Assembly (NCBI RefSeq): GCF_000023105.1
Contig: NC_012669.1
Span: 2,543,025 to 2,607,024 of the forward strand
Direction: 5' to 3'
Source of the DNA: Beutenbergia cavernae DSM 12333
Lineage (GTDB): Bacteria; Actinomycetota; Actinomycetes; Actinomycetales; Beutenbergiaceae
DNA length: 64,000 nt
A program made the translations under genes and the position numbers. The notes below the pieces were generated by a model. The model was not told where the DNA came from, did no database searches, and was given only the letters and a program-made list of their open reading frames with translations. Below, piece by piece: positions 25,591 to 34,424 of this stretch (within the stretch, counting starts at the first letter, position 1; each line of letters opens with the position of its first letter).

Positions 25591-26847
25591 ATGAGGTTGC
25601 CGCGCCTGTCGGCGCGACGGGAGCCCCCGCCCCCCGAGCCGGCGTCCGTCCGCTCCTCCTCCGCGCGATCCCTCCACTCGACACGCAGCTCCCACGCGCA
25701 CGTGCGCAAGCTCCCCGAGCGGTCCGCCCGGGCGACGGAAGTCGGCGACGGGACGCCGATGTGGGTGCGGAAGGCTGGCGGGTACTCCTGGCGGTTCCTC
25801 GTCGTCATCGCCGCGATCGCGATCGTCGTGTACGGGCTGCTGCAGGTCCAGATCGTCTTCATCGCCGTGTTCCTCGCGCTGGTCGTGACGTCGGTGCTCG
25901 AACCGTTCGTCAGCTGGCTCTCACGCTGGATGCCGCGAGCGATTGCCACCGTCGTCGCGATGCTGTCCGCGATCGTGTTCTTCGCGGGGCTGCTGACGTA
26001 CGTCGTCTACTCCGTCGCCGGGCAGTGGACGGACCTCGCGAAACAGTTCAACGACGGCATCGGGCAGATCTTCGATCTGCTCGAGAACAGCAACCTGCCG
26101 ATCACCATCACCGCGGACGACATCAACGACTGGATCGAGACCGGCCGTCAGTGGCTCGTCGACCACTCCGGTGAGCTCGCCGGTCAGGTGTTCGCGAACG
26201 CCGGCGGGGTGTTCGAGGCGTTCACGATCCTGGCACTCGGCACGTTCGTCACGATCTTCTTCCTCGTCTCCGGCGCGCGGATGTGGCGCTGGTTCCTCAA
26301 CGAGCTGCCGTCCCGCTCGCGCCTGACGGTGCACGGCGCGGCCGGTGCGGGCTGGTACACGTTCTCCGGGTACGCCCGCGGCACGGTCATCATCGCCGTG
26401 ATCGACGGGGTGCTCGCCTACATCCTGCTGGTGATCGTCGGTGTCCCGCTCGCCGCACCGCTCGCCGTGCTCGTCTTCATCGGTGCGTTCATCCCGCTCA
26501 TCGGCGCGCCAGCCGCCATGATCATTGCGGCGATCGTCGCGCTGGCCGCGAACGGCTTCTGGCCGGCCGTCATCGTGACGATCGGCATCGCGGGTATCGG
26601 GCAGGTCGAGGGCCACATCCTGCAGCCGCTGGTCATGGGCAAGCAGGTGTCGCTGCACCCGGTCGTGGTGGCGCTCGGCGTCACGGCCGGCACGTTCCTC
26701 GGTGGCCTGCTCGGCGCCGTCATCGCGATTCCGCTCATCGCCGTCATCTGGACCGTGTACTCGAAGCTGCACGTCAAGGATCCGCCGCTCGACGGCGCCC
26801 TGCCGTCCGCGCGGGAGCTCGCCACCAGGGACTCCACCGGCGACTGA
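25591..26847 (+). CDS. AI-2E family transporter (YdiK/PerM-like permease)
   Basis: A 418-residue membrane protein with about eight membrane segments starting near residue 67 (FLVVIAAIAIVVYGLLQVQIVF). The family signature region is FIGAFIPLIGAPAAM followed by GQVEGHILQPLVMGK. Members export autoinducer-2 or act as sodium-proton antiporters in some bacteria, and most are uncharacterised. A basic, Ser/Pro-rich cytosolic tail of about 60 residues precedes the first segment. Two ATGs are adjacent; 25591 has GAGAGGAG at 5 bases and is preferred to 25588. Confidence 0.88.
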   Translation: MRLPRLSARREPPPPEPASVRSSSARSLHSTRSSHAHVRKLPERSARATEVGDGTPMWVRKAGGYSWRFLVVIAAIAIVVYGLLQVQIVFIAVFLALVVTSVLEPFVSWLSRWMPRAIATVVAMLSAIVFFAGLLTYVVYSVAGQWTDLAKQFNDGIGQIFDLLENSNLPITITADDINDWIETGRQWLVDHSGELAGQVFANAGGVFEAFTILALGTFVTIFFLVSGARMWRWFLNELPSRSRLTVHGAAGAGWYTFSGYARGTVIIAVIDGVLAYILLVIVGVPLAAPLAVLVFIGAFIPLIGAPAAMIIAAIVALAANGFWPAVIVTIGIAGIGQVEGHILQPLVMGKQVSLHPVVVALGVTAGTFLGGLLGAVIAIPLIAVIWTVYSKLHVKDPPLDGALPSARELATRDSTGD

Positions 26848-26863
26848 ACCCTGCCGACAGGTG

Positions 26864-29800
26864 TCAGTGGAAGTCGCGCGACTGCGTCGGGATCCTGAGC
26901 TCGAGCGACCGCATGCCGTCGGCCATGAGGTTGACGACGCCGTCGGCCCGCTCCACCGTTCCGCGCACGACGAGCGCGGGGCTGCGCAGCGCGGTCTGTC
27001 GGTAGCGCGCCCACAGACCCGGCGAGCAGATGACGTTGAGCAGGCCGGTCTCGTCCTCGAGCGACAGGAACGTGACCCCGCCCGCCGTCCCGGGGCGCTG
27101 CCGGTGCGTGACGACGCCGCCGACCTCGACCCGGGCACCGTTCTCGATCCCGCCCAGCGTCGCCACCGGCCGCACGCCCGCGGCGTCGAGACCGGGGCGC
27201 ACGAACTCGGTCGGGTAGCGATCCGGTGACAGGCCGGTCGCCCAGACGTCCGCAGACGCGACCTCGAACGCGTCCATGCCGGGCAACGCCGGCGCGGCTA
27301 CCCCCGACGCGGTGCCGCCCAGCACGTCCTGCACCACGGTTCCCTGACTCGTGAGGTGCACGCGGCCGCTCTCCCCCGCGAGCGCGCCGGCCGACCACAG
27401 CGCCTCCCGGCGTGACGTCCCGAAGCACCGCAGCGCGCCCGCCGTCGCGAGCGCCTCGAGCTGCGCCGCGGTGAGCCTGACCCGGCGTGCCAGGTCCTGC
27501 GCATCGGCGAACGGCGCCCGGTCGCGCTCGGTCACGATGCGCTCGGCGGTCTTCTCCCCGATGCCGCGGATCGGGGCGAGCCCGAGCCGCACGGCGAACC
27601 TCCGCCCCGAGGGGCCGCCGTCGGCGTCCTCGGCGTCCGCCGCCGGGTCGAGAGGGAGGGCGGGGTCGACGGCGGCCGCCCCGCGCGCGTCCGCCTTCCC
27701 CGCGTCGACGAGCCAGGTCTCGCTCGACTGCGTCGCACGTGGCACGAGGCCCACCGCGCCGTGGTCCGCCGCACCGTGCTCGACCAGCGCGTGCACCGCC
27801 GAGTCGGCGATGCTCGCCCGACGCACCACGACGCCGTGCCGCCGGGCGTCCGCCACCAGCGAGGCCGGCGAGTAGAACCCCATCGGCTGCGCGCCGAGGA
27901 GCCCGGCGAAGAACGCCTCCGGGTGGTGGATCTTGAGCCACGCGCTGGCGTAGACGAGGTAGGCGAACGAGAACGCGTGCGACTCCGGGAAGCCGAAGTC
28001 GGAGAACGCCTTGAGCTTGTCGTAGATCTGCTCCCCGACGTCCCGGGGGACGCCTCGGTCGGCCATCCCGGCGAGCAGGCGTTCGTGCAGGGCCTCCATC
28101 TTCTCGAGCGACCGTTTCGACCCCATCGCTCGGCGCAGCTGATCCGCCTCGGACCCGCTGAACCCGGCGACGTCGATCGCGATCTGCATGAGCTGCTCCT
28201 GGAACAGCGGGATCCCGAGCGTCTTCGACAACGCGCCCTCGAGTAGCGGGTGCAGGTACGTCACCTTCTCCTTCCCGTTGCGACGCCGGATGAACGGGTG
28301 CACGGAGTTGCCCTGGATCGGGCCGGGCCGGATGAGGGCGACCTCGACGACGATGTCGTAGAAGTTCCGTGGCTTCAGCCGAGGCAGCGTGGAGATCTGC
28401 GCGCGGGACTCGACCTGGAACACCCCGACCGTGTCGGCGGCGCACAGCAGCTCGTACACCTTCGGGTCCTCCTGCGGCAGCGAGTGCAGCGCCAGTCGCT
28501 CCCCGCTCGTCGCCTCCACCTGCTCGAACGCGAGCCGGAGGGCGGTGAGCATCCCCAGGCCGAGAAGGTCGAACTTCACCAGCCCGGCGTCGGCGCAGTC
28601 GTCCTTGTCCCACTGCAGCACGGTGCGGCCCGGCATGGTCGCCCACTCCACCGGGCACACCTCGATGACCGGCCGGTGGCACAGCACCATGCCGCCCGAG
28701 TGGATGCCGAGGTGCCGCGGGAGTCGAAGCATCTGCTCCGCGACGTCGAGCACGTGGTTCGGGATCTCGCCCATCTCACGGGCCGACGCCGGGGCGTGCC
28801 GAGGAGGCGCCGGGTCATGGGTGTCGACGCCCTTCTCGCGGATCTTCGGACCGGCGGCCGTGCCCGTGGCCCGCGAGGGGCTGCTCGAAGTGCTCGAGGT
28901 GCTCGTGGCGTTCGCCTTCACGGCCGGGTCGGGGTTGCCGGGATCCGGGCCGCGCAGCGTGCCCCAGCGCTCGATGCCCTTCGACCAGGCGTCCTGCTGA
29001 CCGACGTCGTACCCGAACGCGCGCGCGGCGTCGCGCACGGCCGACCGCGGCCGGTAGGAGATGACGTTCGCGACCTGGGCGGCGTGCTCGCGCCCGTACC
29101 GGGTGTAGACGAACTGGATGACCTCCTCGCGCCGGCCCGACTCGATGTCGACGTCGATGTCCGGCGGGCCGGACCGCCCGTCGGAGAGGAACCGCTCGAA
29201 CAGGAGCTTGTGCTGGACGGCGTCGACGGCGGTGATCCCGAGCGCGTAGCAGACGGCCGAGTTGGCCGCCGACCCCCGGCCCTGGCAGAGGATGCCCTGC
29301 TGCACGCAGAAGTCGACGATCTCGTGGACGATGAGGAAGTAGCCCGGGAAGCCGAGCCGCACGATGATGTCGAGCTCGCGATCGATGATCGCGTACGCGT
29401 CGGGCCGCTCGTCCCTGGTTCCGTAGCGGGTGCGCGCGCACCGCATCGTGAGCTCCCGCAACCAGGACGCCTCGTCGTACCCGGGAGGCACCGGGTGCGG
29501 CGGCAGCCGCGGGGCCACGAGGGTGAGGTCGAAGGCGCACTCCAGTCCGAGCTCGGCGGCCGTGCGGACGGCCTGCGGGTGCCGGGCGTGCCGGGCGAGC
29601 ATCTCGTCCGCGCTGCGCAGGTGTGCCGGCGCCGGCGGCAGCCACCCGTCGATCTCCTCGAGCGAGCGCCGCGCCCGGACCGCGGCCAGGACGTCGACGA
29701 GCCGCCCCTCCCGCGGATGCGCGCAGTGCACGCCGCCGGTCGCGACCACGGGTAGTCCCGCTCGGGCGGCGAGGTCCGCGAGGGTGTCGCACCGCGCGGA

Positions 29801-30448
29801 GTCCGCTGGGGCGCCGAGGTCGGTGAGCTCGACCGCGACGTTGTCCCGCCCGAACAGCGCCACGAGCCGGTCGAGCTCCCGGGCTGCGGCCCGTTCGCCG
29901 TGCTCCGCGCCGGCGATGCTGCCTGCTCCGCCTGCTCCCCCGGCGCCGTCGGCTCCATCCGCTCCCCCGTCAAGGGCACGCCGGACGGCGCCCTTGCGGC
30001 AGCCGGTGAGCACGAGCCAGTCGCCCGCCGCCTGCTCCGCCAGCACCTCGAGCGGGTCCAGGCCCACGGCGTGCCCGTAGTCGCGCTCGCCCTTCTTCCC
30101 GGTGGCGAGGTGCGCTGTCGCGATCGCGCGCGAGAGCCGGTGGTACCCGGCCGGTCCGCGGGCGAGGACGACGAGGTGGGTCGCGTCCGGGTCCGGGACG
30201 CCGGTGGCGGGCGTGCGCTGGTCGAGGCTCAGCTCGGCGCCGAACACCGACCGCATCCCGAGCGCCCGGGCGGCCTCCGCGAAGCGGACGACGCCGTACA
30301 GGCCGTCGTGGTCTGTGATCGCCACGGCGTCCAGCTCGAGCCGCGCGGCCTCCGCCACGAGCGCCTCGGGTTGGCTCGCGCCGTCGAGGAAGCTGAACGC
30401 CGAGTGGGCGTGCAGCTCCGCGTACCGGGCACCGTCAGTCGTAGACAC
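26864..30448 (-). CDS. dnaE2: error-prone DNA polymerase III alpha subunit DnaE2 (ImuC)
   Basis: A 1194-residue family C polymerase used for damage-induced mutagenic lesion bypass with ImuA' and ImuB. The PHP domain starts at YAELHAHSAFSFLDGASQPE and includes ITDHDGLYGV. The polymerase active site is PPDIDVDIE near residue 437, and DPKVYELLCAADTVGVFQVE belongs to the palm. The C terminus has the helix-hairpin-helix (PIRGIGEKTAERIV) and an OB fold. It is roughly 100 residues longer than usual because of Gly/Ala-rich and Ser/Thr-rich insertions near residues 165 and 535. The GTG start overlaps the imuB stop by 14 bases, completing an SOS operon. Confidence 0.95.
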   Translation of the reverse strand: MSTTDGARYAELHAHSAFSFLDGASQPEALVAEAARLELDAVAITDHDGLYGVVRFAEAARALGMRSVFGAELSLDQRTPATGVPDPDATHLVVLARGPAGYHRLSRAIATAHLATGKKGERDYGHAVGLDPLEVLAEQAAGDWLVLTGCRKGAVRRALDGGADGADGAGGAGGAGSIAGAEHGERAAARELDRLVALFGRDNVAVELTDLGAPADSARCDTLADLAARAGLPVVATGGVHCAHPREGRLVDVLAAVRARRSLEEIDGWLPPAPAHLRSADEMLARHARHPQAVRTAAELGLECAFDLTLVAPRLPPHPVPPGYDEASWLRELTMRCARTRYGTRDERPDAYAIIDRELDIIVRLGFPGYFLIVHEIVDFCVQQGILCQGRGSAANSAVCYALGITAVDAVQHKLLFERFLSDGRSGPPDIDVDIESGRREEVIQFVYTRYGREHAAQVANVISYRPRSAVRDAARAFGYDVGQQDAWSKGIERWGTLRGPDPGNPDPAVKANATSTSSTSSSPSRATGTAAGPKIREKGVDTHDPAPPRHAPASAREMGEIPNHVLDVAEQMLRLPRHLGIHSGGMVLCHRPVIEVCPVEWATMPGRTVLQWDKDDCADAGLVKFDLLGLGMLTALRLAFEQVEATSGERLALHSLPQEDPKVYELLCAADTVGVFQVESRAQISTLPRLKPRNFYDIVVEVALIRPGPIQGNSVHPFIRRRNGKEKVTYLHPLLEGALSKTLGIPLFQEQLMQIAIDVAGFSGSEADQLRRAMGSKRSLEKMEALHERLLAGMADRGVPRDVGEQIYDKLKAFSDFGFPESHAFSFAYLVYASAWLKIHHPEAFFAGLLGAQPMGFYSPASLVADARRHGVVVRRASIADSAVHALVEHGAADHGAVGLVPRATQSSETWLVDAGKADARGAAAVDPALPLDPAADAEDADGGPSGRRFAVRLGLAPIRGIGEKTAERIVTERDRAPFADAQDLARRVRLTAAQLEALATAGALRCFGTSRREALWSAGALAGESGRVHLTSQGTVVQDVLGGTASGVAAPALPGMDAFEVASADVWATGLSPDRYPTEFVRPGLDAAGVRPVATLGGIENGARVEVGGVVTHRQRPGTAGGVTFLSLEDETGLLNVICSPGLWARYRQTALRSPALVVRGTVERADGVVNLMADGMRSLELRIPTQSRDFH

Positions 30449-32123
30449 CCTCGACCCACCACCGACCGTCCCGGACGACCACGAGGACCCCCGGGGCGCC
30501 GTCGAGCAGGAGCTGCACGTACGCCCCCGACCGGGCGCCCGTCGTCTGCCACCAGCGTTCCCCGATCGGCCACGGTCCCGCCCACCCGGTGATCCGGTAG
30601 CTGCCCGACCGCATCCGCCGGCTCTGCCCCCGGCCAGAGGTGCGGGCGGCGTCCTCGCCGTCCTCGGGAAGGATCCGGAGCAGGGCGGGGACGACGCCGG
30701 CCGGCACCAGGGTGCCGCGCCCGCCGACCGTGACCGGGCCGCCGTCGGCCGCCGTCAGCTCGGCCCGCCACGGCACATCAGGCACCGTCGCGGGAAGCGG
30801 TCGCGGGATCCGGCCCGGCCACGGCGCCTCCGGCGGGCGCAGCCCCACCGCCTCGTCCCCCCAGGCGACGAGGCGGACCTGGTCGCGCGGCGAGCGCCCG
30901 CCCTCGAGCACCGGGGTGAGCACCTGCGACGAGCCGAGGAGACCCTGGACGCGCAGCGCGGCGCGACCCGCCTGCTGCTCCCCCCGGCTACGCCGCCCCC
31001 AGAGGCCGTCCTGCGCCGTCCCGGCCGGGGTCACCTCCTCGGCCACGAGCTCGAGCCGCACCAGCGGGGCGCTCGGCGCCTGGCCGCTGCGCCCGTTGAG
31101 CCACCCCTCGAGCTGCCACCGGACCCGGTCGGTGAGCTCTGTCGCCGTCGCCGCGCCGTCGATCCGCCACGTGCGGACGAGCTCGGAACCGCCCTCCGTA
31201 CGCGCCAGGACCCGGAGCCGGGCGCAGACCGCACCCCGGCGCAGCAACCGGTTCTGCAGGTCCTCCGCGAGACGGCGGGCCGCGAACGCGGCCGTGTCCA
31301 ACCGGGCCGCGGGCGGGTCGAGGTCGGCCCGCACGGTGACGTCCGGCTCCGGCCGGCGGACCGACACCGGCCGGGCGTCCAGCCCGCGGGCGAGGCGATA
31401 GCCCTGGGTCCCGACGTCGCCGAAGCGCGCGAGGACATCACCAGCACGCAGCCGGGCGAACGCCCCGAGCGTGCCGATGCCGAGGCGGCGCAGGAGGTCG
31501 GACAGGTCCGCGAGGCGGGCGTGGGACTCGCGCGTGGTCGCCACGTGCAGCAGATCGCGGACCGGACGGCCCGCCAGGTACTCGGCGGAGGTGCCCGGCG
31601 GGACGATCAGACCGTCCCGGGCTGCGAGCAGGGCGGCGAGGAGACCGTCGGCCACGCCCACCTGGCACTCGGTACCGGCCTCGTCGGCCACCGTGCCGAC
31701 GAGCAGCTCGGCCAGTGCCTCCTCGGTGCCGACGTACCGGCTCGGACCGCCGGCGGCGAGCACGACCAGCCCGGGGCGGCTGACCTCCACCCCAGCGACC
31801 ACTCCCTCGACGGCCTGGACCACCGGCTCGAACGCCCGCACGTCACGACCCTCGTCCATCGCGACGAGCTCGAGATCGGGACACAGCCCCTGCGCGGTCC
31901 GTCGGCGCATCCCCCGACGGACACCCTGGCTGCGCGCACGGGCGTCCACGGCCGTGAGGACCCGGGAGTCGTGCACAGCGATCGGCGCGTGTGCCGGCGC
32001 GGCGCCGGAGAGCACCGCCGCCGCGACGGGCCAGTCCGGGACCCACAGCACCGCCAGGCGGGGGGCCAGCTCAGCTGTTCGCGCCGCCGTCCTCCGGCGC
32101 TCCGTCAGGGCGCTCATCGTCAT
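30435..32123 (-). CDS. imuB: ImuB, catalytically inactive Y-family polymerase-like mutasome protein
   Basis: A 562-residue DinB-like protein that links DnaE2 to the sliding clamp in the mycobacterial mutasome. The palm begins PRLAVLWVPDWPVAA, where the acidic active-site residues of true Y-family polymerases are missing, as known for ImuB. The thumb/finger and little-finger regions follow (LLRRLGIGTLGAFARL, then ARGLDARPV). The C-terminal part ends GVLVVVRDGRWWVEGVYD, typical of the family. The ATG overlaps the imuA stop (ATGA). Confidence 0.93.
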   Translation of the reverse strand: MTMSALTERRRTAARTAELAPRLAVLWVPDWPVAAAVLSGAAPAHAPIAVHDSRVLTAVDARARSQGVRRGMRRRTAQGLCPDLELVAMDEGRDVRAFEPVVQAVEGVVAGVEVSRPGLVVLAAGGPSRYVGTEEALAELLVGTVADEAGTECQVGVADGLLAALLAARDGLIVPPGTSAEYLAGRPVRDLLHVATTRESHARLADLSDLLRRLGIGTLGAFARLRAGDVLARFGDVGTQGYRLARGLDARPVSVRRPEPDVTVRADLDPPAARLDTAAFAARRLAEDLQNRLLRRGAVCARLRVLARTEGGSELVRTWRIDGAATATELTDRVRWQLEGWLNGRSGQAPSAPLVRLELVAEEVTPAGTAQDGLWGRRSRGEQQAGRAALRVQGLLGSSQVLTPVLEGGRSPRDQVRLVAWGDEAVGLRPPEAPWPGRIPRPLPATVPDVPWRAELTAADGGPVTVGGRGTLVPAGVVPALLRILPEDGEDAARTSGRGQSRRMRSGSYRITGWAGPWPIGERWWQTTGARSGAYVQLLLDGAPGVLVVVRDGRWWVEGVYD

Positions 32124-33073
32124 CCCGCCCGCTCCAGCAGCGCGGCATCGCCGACGACGCCGTCCCGCACGTCCTCGAGCCGGCGTGGGGTGAGGTGGTG
32201 GGGACGCAGGGACGTCGTCGCCCCGGCGGCGCGCATCTCCACCTCGACCACCCGCCGAGCACCGACACCACGGCCGGTGGCCTCGACGACGAGGCGCTCG
32301 GTGTGGAGCACCCCGTGCCCCGACCCGATCCCCGACCAGGAGCTCTCGCTGACCTCGAGGGTCAGCTCCGCCCCCGGCCACGGCGCGGAGCTGAGCAGCA
32401 CCCCGCCCCGATGGCGGACCCGGGCGGACAGCGACCGGCGGTCGGCGCTGCTCAGTGCCCGGCACGGACCGACGCACACCACGTCGAACCCGTCCACGAG
32501 CGCACCGAGCACCCCCGGCGCGTCGGGACCGGGGCGCGGGACCACCGCCACGCGATCCAGGGCGATGCCCGCCTCCGCGGCCGCCGCGAGACCGAGGTCG
32601 CCGCGGGCGACGAACGCACACCAGGCGCCGTCGGCCATGAGAGCCGCGGCGAGGTGCAGCTCGAGCGAGGACGACCCCGTCAGCACGGTCGTGGTGCCCC
32701 GCCGCATCGCGCCGAACGGGAAGAGGCCGGTCAGCGCGTCGGGGACGTCGAGGAACCGGTCGTCGGTGGGGGCGACCGCCGGCGGCGCGCTCCGGGCCGG
32801 AGACGGGGTGGGGCTCCGCGGTGCCTCCGGCTCGAGTGCCGCCTGCCCGACGACGCCGGTCGAGGCAGGCGCTGACGTGGCAGGCACCGGGGCGACGGCG
32901 AGCCGTGGCGCGGGCGCAGACGTCCCGTTCTCGCGCACGGCCATCGCGGTGCGGACCGACCATGCCCCACCGCGAACTCCCGCGGCGGTCTCGGCCGCCA
33001 TGAGGGCGTTCCTGGCGCGAGCGATCCGGCCCTCGGCGTCGCCACGCGCCGGGCGATCGATCGTGGTGGACAT
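32120..33073 (-). CDS. imuA: ImuA', RecA/SulA-like mutasome protein
   Basis: A 317-residue accessory factor needed with ImuB and DnaE2 for induced mutagenesis. The RecA-like fold is visible in the segment GLFPFGAMRRGTTTVLTGSS and in VAVVPRPGPDAPGVLGALVDG, with a disordered Pro/Ala-rich stretch near residues 70-115. The start at 33073 (MSTTIDRPARGDAEG) is chosen because GGAAGGAGAGG lies directly upstream and the SOS box is 38 bases away; the longer open frame would run through the SOS box and the promoter. First gene of the imuA'-imuB-dnaE2 operon. Confidence 0.88.
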   Translation of the reverse strand: MSTTIDRPARGDAEGRIARARNALMAAETAAGVRGGAWSVRTAMAVRENGTSAPAPRLAVAPVPATSAPASTGVVGQAALEPEAPRSPTPSPARSAPPAVAPTDDRFLDVPDALTGLFPFGAMRRGTTTVLTGSSSLELHLAAALMADGAWCAFVARGDLGLAAAAEAGIALDRVAVVPRPGPDAPGVLGALVDGFDVVCVGPCRALSSADRRSLSARVRHRGGVLLSSAPWPGAELTLEVSESSWSGIGSGHGVLHTERLVVEATGRGVGARRVVEVEMRAAGATTSLRPHHLTPRRLEDVRDGVVGDAALLERAG

Positions 33074-33110
33074 GCCTCTCCTTCCCACCGACGCGCTGCT
33101 GGAACGTCGG

Positions 33111-33126
33111 TCGAACAGTTGTTCGA
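33111..33126. promoter_or_regulatory. LexA-binding SOS box
   Basis: TCGAACAGTTGTTCGA is a perfect inverted repeat TCGAAC-N4-GTTCGA, the actinobacterial/Bacillus-type SOS box. It lies just downstream of the predicted transcription start of imuA', so LexA would block the promoter until DNA damage. Confidence 0.95.
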
Positions 33127-33136
33127 CCTCATGTCT

Positions 33137-33165
33137 AGTAGACGCCTCCGACATCGCGGTGTCAA
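33137..33165 (-). promoter_or_regulatory. promoter of the imuA'-imuB-dnaE2 operon
   Basis: On the minus strand a consensus -35 TTGACA (33160-33165) is followed after 17 bases by TCTACT (33137-33142). The start would be near 33130, four bases before the SOS box. Confidence 0.7.
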
Positions 33166-33275
33166 CGCCGGATGCCGCACGCCGCCTCGCCACGCCGGGC
33201 GACGCCGTCGCGCCCAGCGCCCGCCCGTCGTAGGTTGAGCGAGCCACACCCGTGAACCCGACGGACCGGAGCACC

Positions 33276-33803
33276 ATGAACTTCGACCGCCCGCTAGCCC
33301 CCGCCCCCTACGACCTCCTCCCGCCGGTCCCCGCCTTCACGCTCGAGAGCGACGACATCGCGGACGGCCAGCCGCTCGCCGACACCTTCGCAGCGGGCGG
33401 CGACAACGAGTCCCCTCACCTGCGCTGGTCGGGCTTCCCGGCCACCACGCAGAGCTTCGTCCTCAGCTGCTTCGACCCGGACGCCCCGACGCCGGCGGGC
33501 TACTGGCACTGGACGGTGGTCGACCTCGGCGCGGAGACCACGGAGCTCGAGCGCGGCGCCGGTGCGAGTGACCTCATGCTGCCCGGCGCGGCCTTCCACG
33601 TCCGCAACGACGGCGGCGGTCACGAGTACGCCGGCGCGGCACCGCCGACGGGCGACCGTGCCCACCGGTACGTCTTCGCCGTGCACGCGCTCGACGTCGA
33701 CACCCTCGACCTCGAGCCGGAGCACACGCCGACGGCGGTGGCGTTCCACGCCGTCTTCCACACGGTCGGCCGCGCCCTCCTGACGGCCACCTACCAGCGG
33801 TAG
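33276..33803 (+). CDS. YbhB/YbcL family PEBP-like protein
   Basis: A 175-residue phosphatidylethanolamine-binding/Raf kinase inhibitor-like protein. The ligand-pocket signatures are FDPDAPTPAGYWHW near residue 69 and GGHEYAGAAPPTGDRAHRYV near 117. The length matches bacterial YbhB/YbcL proteins, whose role is unknown. The ATG at 33276 with GGAG 4 bases upstream is preferred to a GTG at 33252. A TAGGTT (33231-33236) upstream may be the -10, giving a short leader. Confidence 0.88.
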   Translation: MNFDRPLAPAPYDLLPPVPAFTLESDDIADGQPLADTFAAGGDNESPHLRWSGFPATTQSFVLSCFDPDAPTPAGYWHWTVVDLGAETTELERGAGASDLMLPGAAFHVRNDGGGHEYAGAAPPTGDRAHRYVFAVHALDVDTLDLEPEHTPTAVAFHAVFHTVGRALLTATYQR

Positions 33804-33810
33804 TCCCGAG

Positions 33811-34380
33811 GTGAACGCGGCGAGGACGCCACCGCCGCTCGGCACGCTCGCCTGGGAACCCGCCCTGGGGCGCGCGGACCTGCTCGCGGTGCCGGTCCGC
33901 GACGCGCTCGAGCAGTGGGCGACCACCGAGGCGGGCGTTGCCGACGCCGTGCTCGTGGCACCGATCGATCCGGTCCATGCGGACACGGCGGCGATGACCG
34001 CTGCCTACGGGCTCGAGCTCGAGGCGTCCGGGAACTGCGTGCTCGTGGCCGGACGCCGTGGCGGGGACGAGCGCCTCGCGGCCGCGATCGTGCGCGCGAC
34101 GACCCGCGCGGACGTCAACAACGTGATCCGCCGGCTCCTCGACGTCCGCAAGGCGTCGTTCCTGGCGACCGAGCGCGCGGTGGCGGACTCCGGCATGGAG
34201 TACGGCGGGATCACCCCGCTCGGCCTGCCGGAGAGCTACCGCGTCCTGCTCGACGCGCGGGTCGCCGTCGGCCCCGTCATCGTCGGCAGCGGGTTGCGCA
34301 CGTCGAAGCTCCTGCTGCCCGGCGAGCTGCTCGCTGCCTGGTCGCGCGCGGAGGTCGTCGACGGGCTCGCGCTCCCCTGA
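33811..34380 (+). CDS. YbaK/prolyl-tRNA editing domain protein
   Basis: A 189-residue stand-alone YbaK-fold protein. The signature MEYGGITPLGLP (near residue 130) and the strand DVRKASFLATERAV match the family, which deacylates mischarged tRNA such as Cys-tRNA-Pro or related species. The conserved Lys of the YbaK active site is present in VRKASF. The GTG start is 7 bases after the PEBP stop, so both are probably co-transcribed. Which mischarged tRNA is edited cannot be told. Confidence 0.82.
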   Translation: MNAARTPPPLGTLAWEPALGRADLLAVPVRDALEQWATTEAGVADAVLVAPIDPVHADTAAMTAAYGLELEASGNCVLVAGRRGGDERLAAAIVRATTRADVNNVIRRLLDVRKASFLATERAVADSGMEYGGITPLGLPESYRVLLDARVAVGPVIVGSGLRTSKLLLPGELLAAWSRAEVVDGLALP

Positions 34381-34424
34381 GGCGCGTGTTCCCCGAGGTA
34401 CGAGGTGAGGTCCGCCCGTGAGAC

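Noticed and set aside
32120-33277. Longer start for ImuA' at 33277
   Set aside because: The added part would translate through the SOS box and the TTGACA promoter and has no ribosome site. The start at 33073 has GGAAGGAGAGG.
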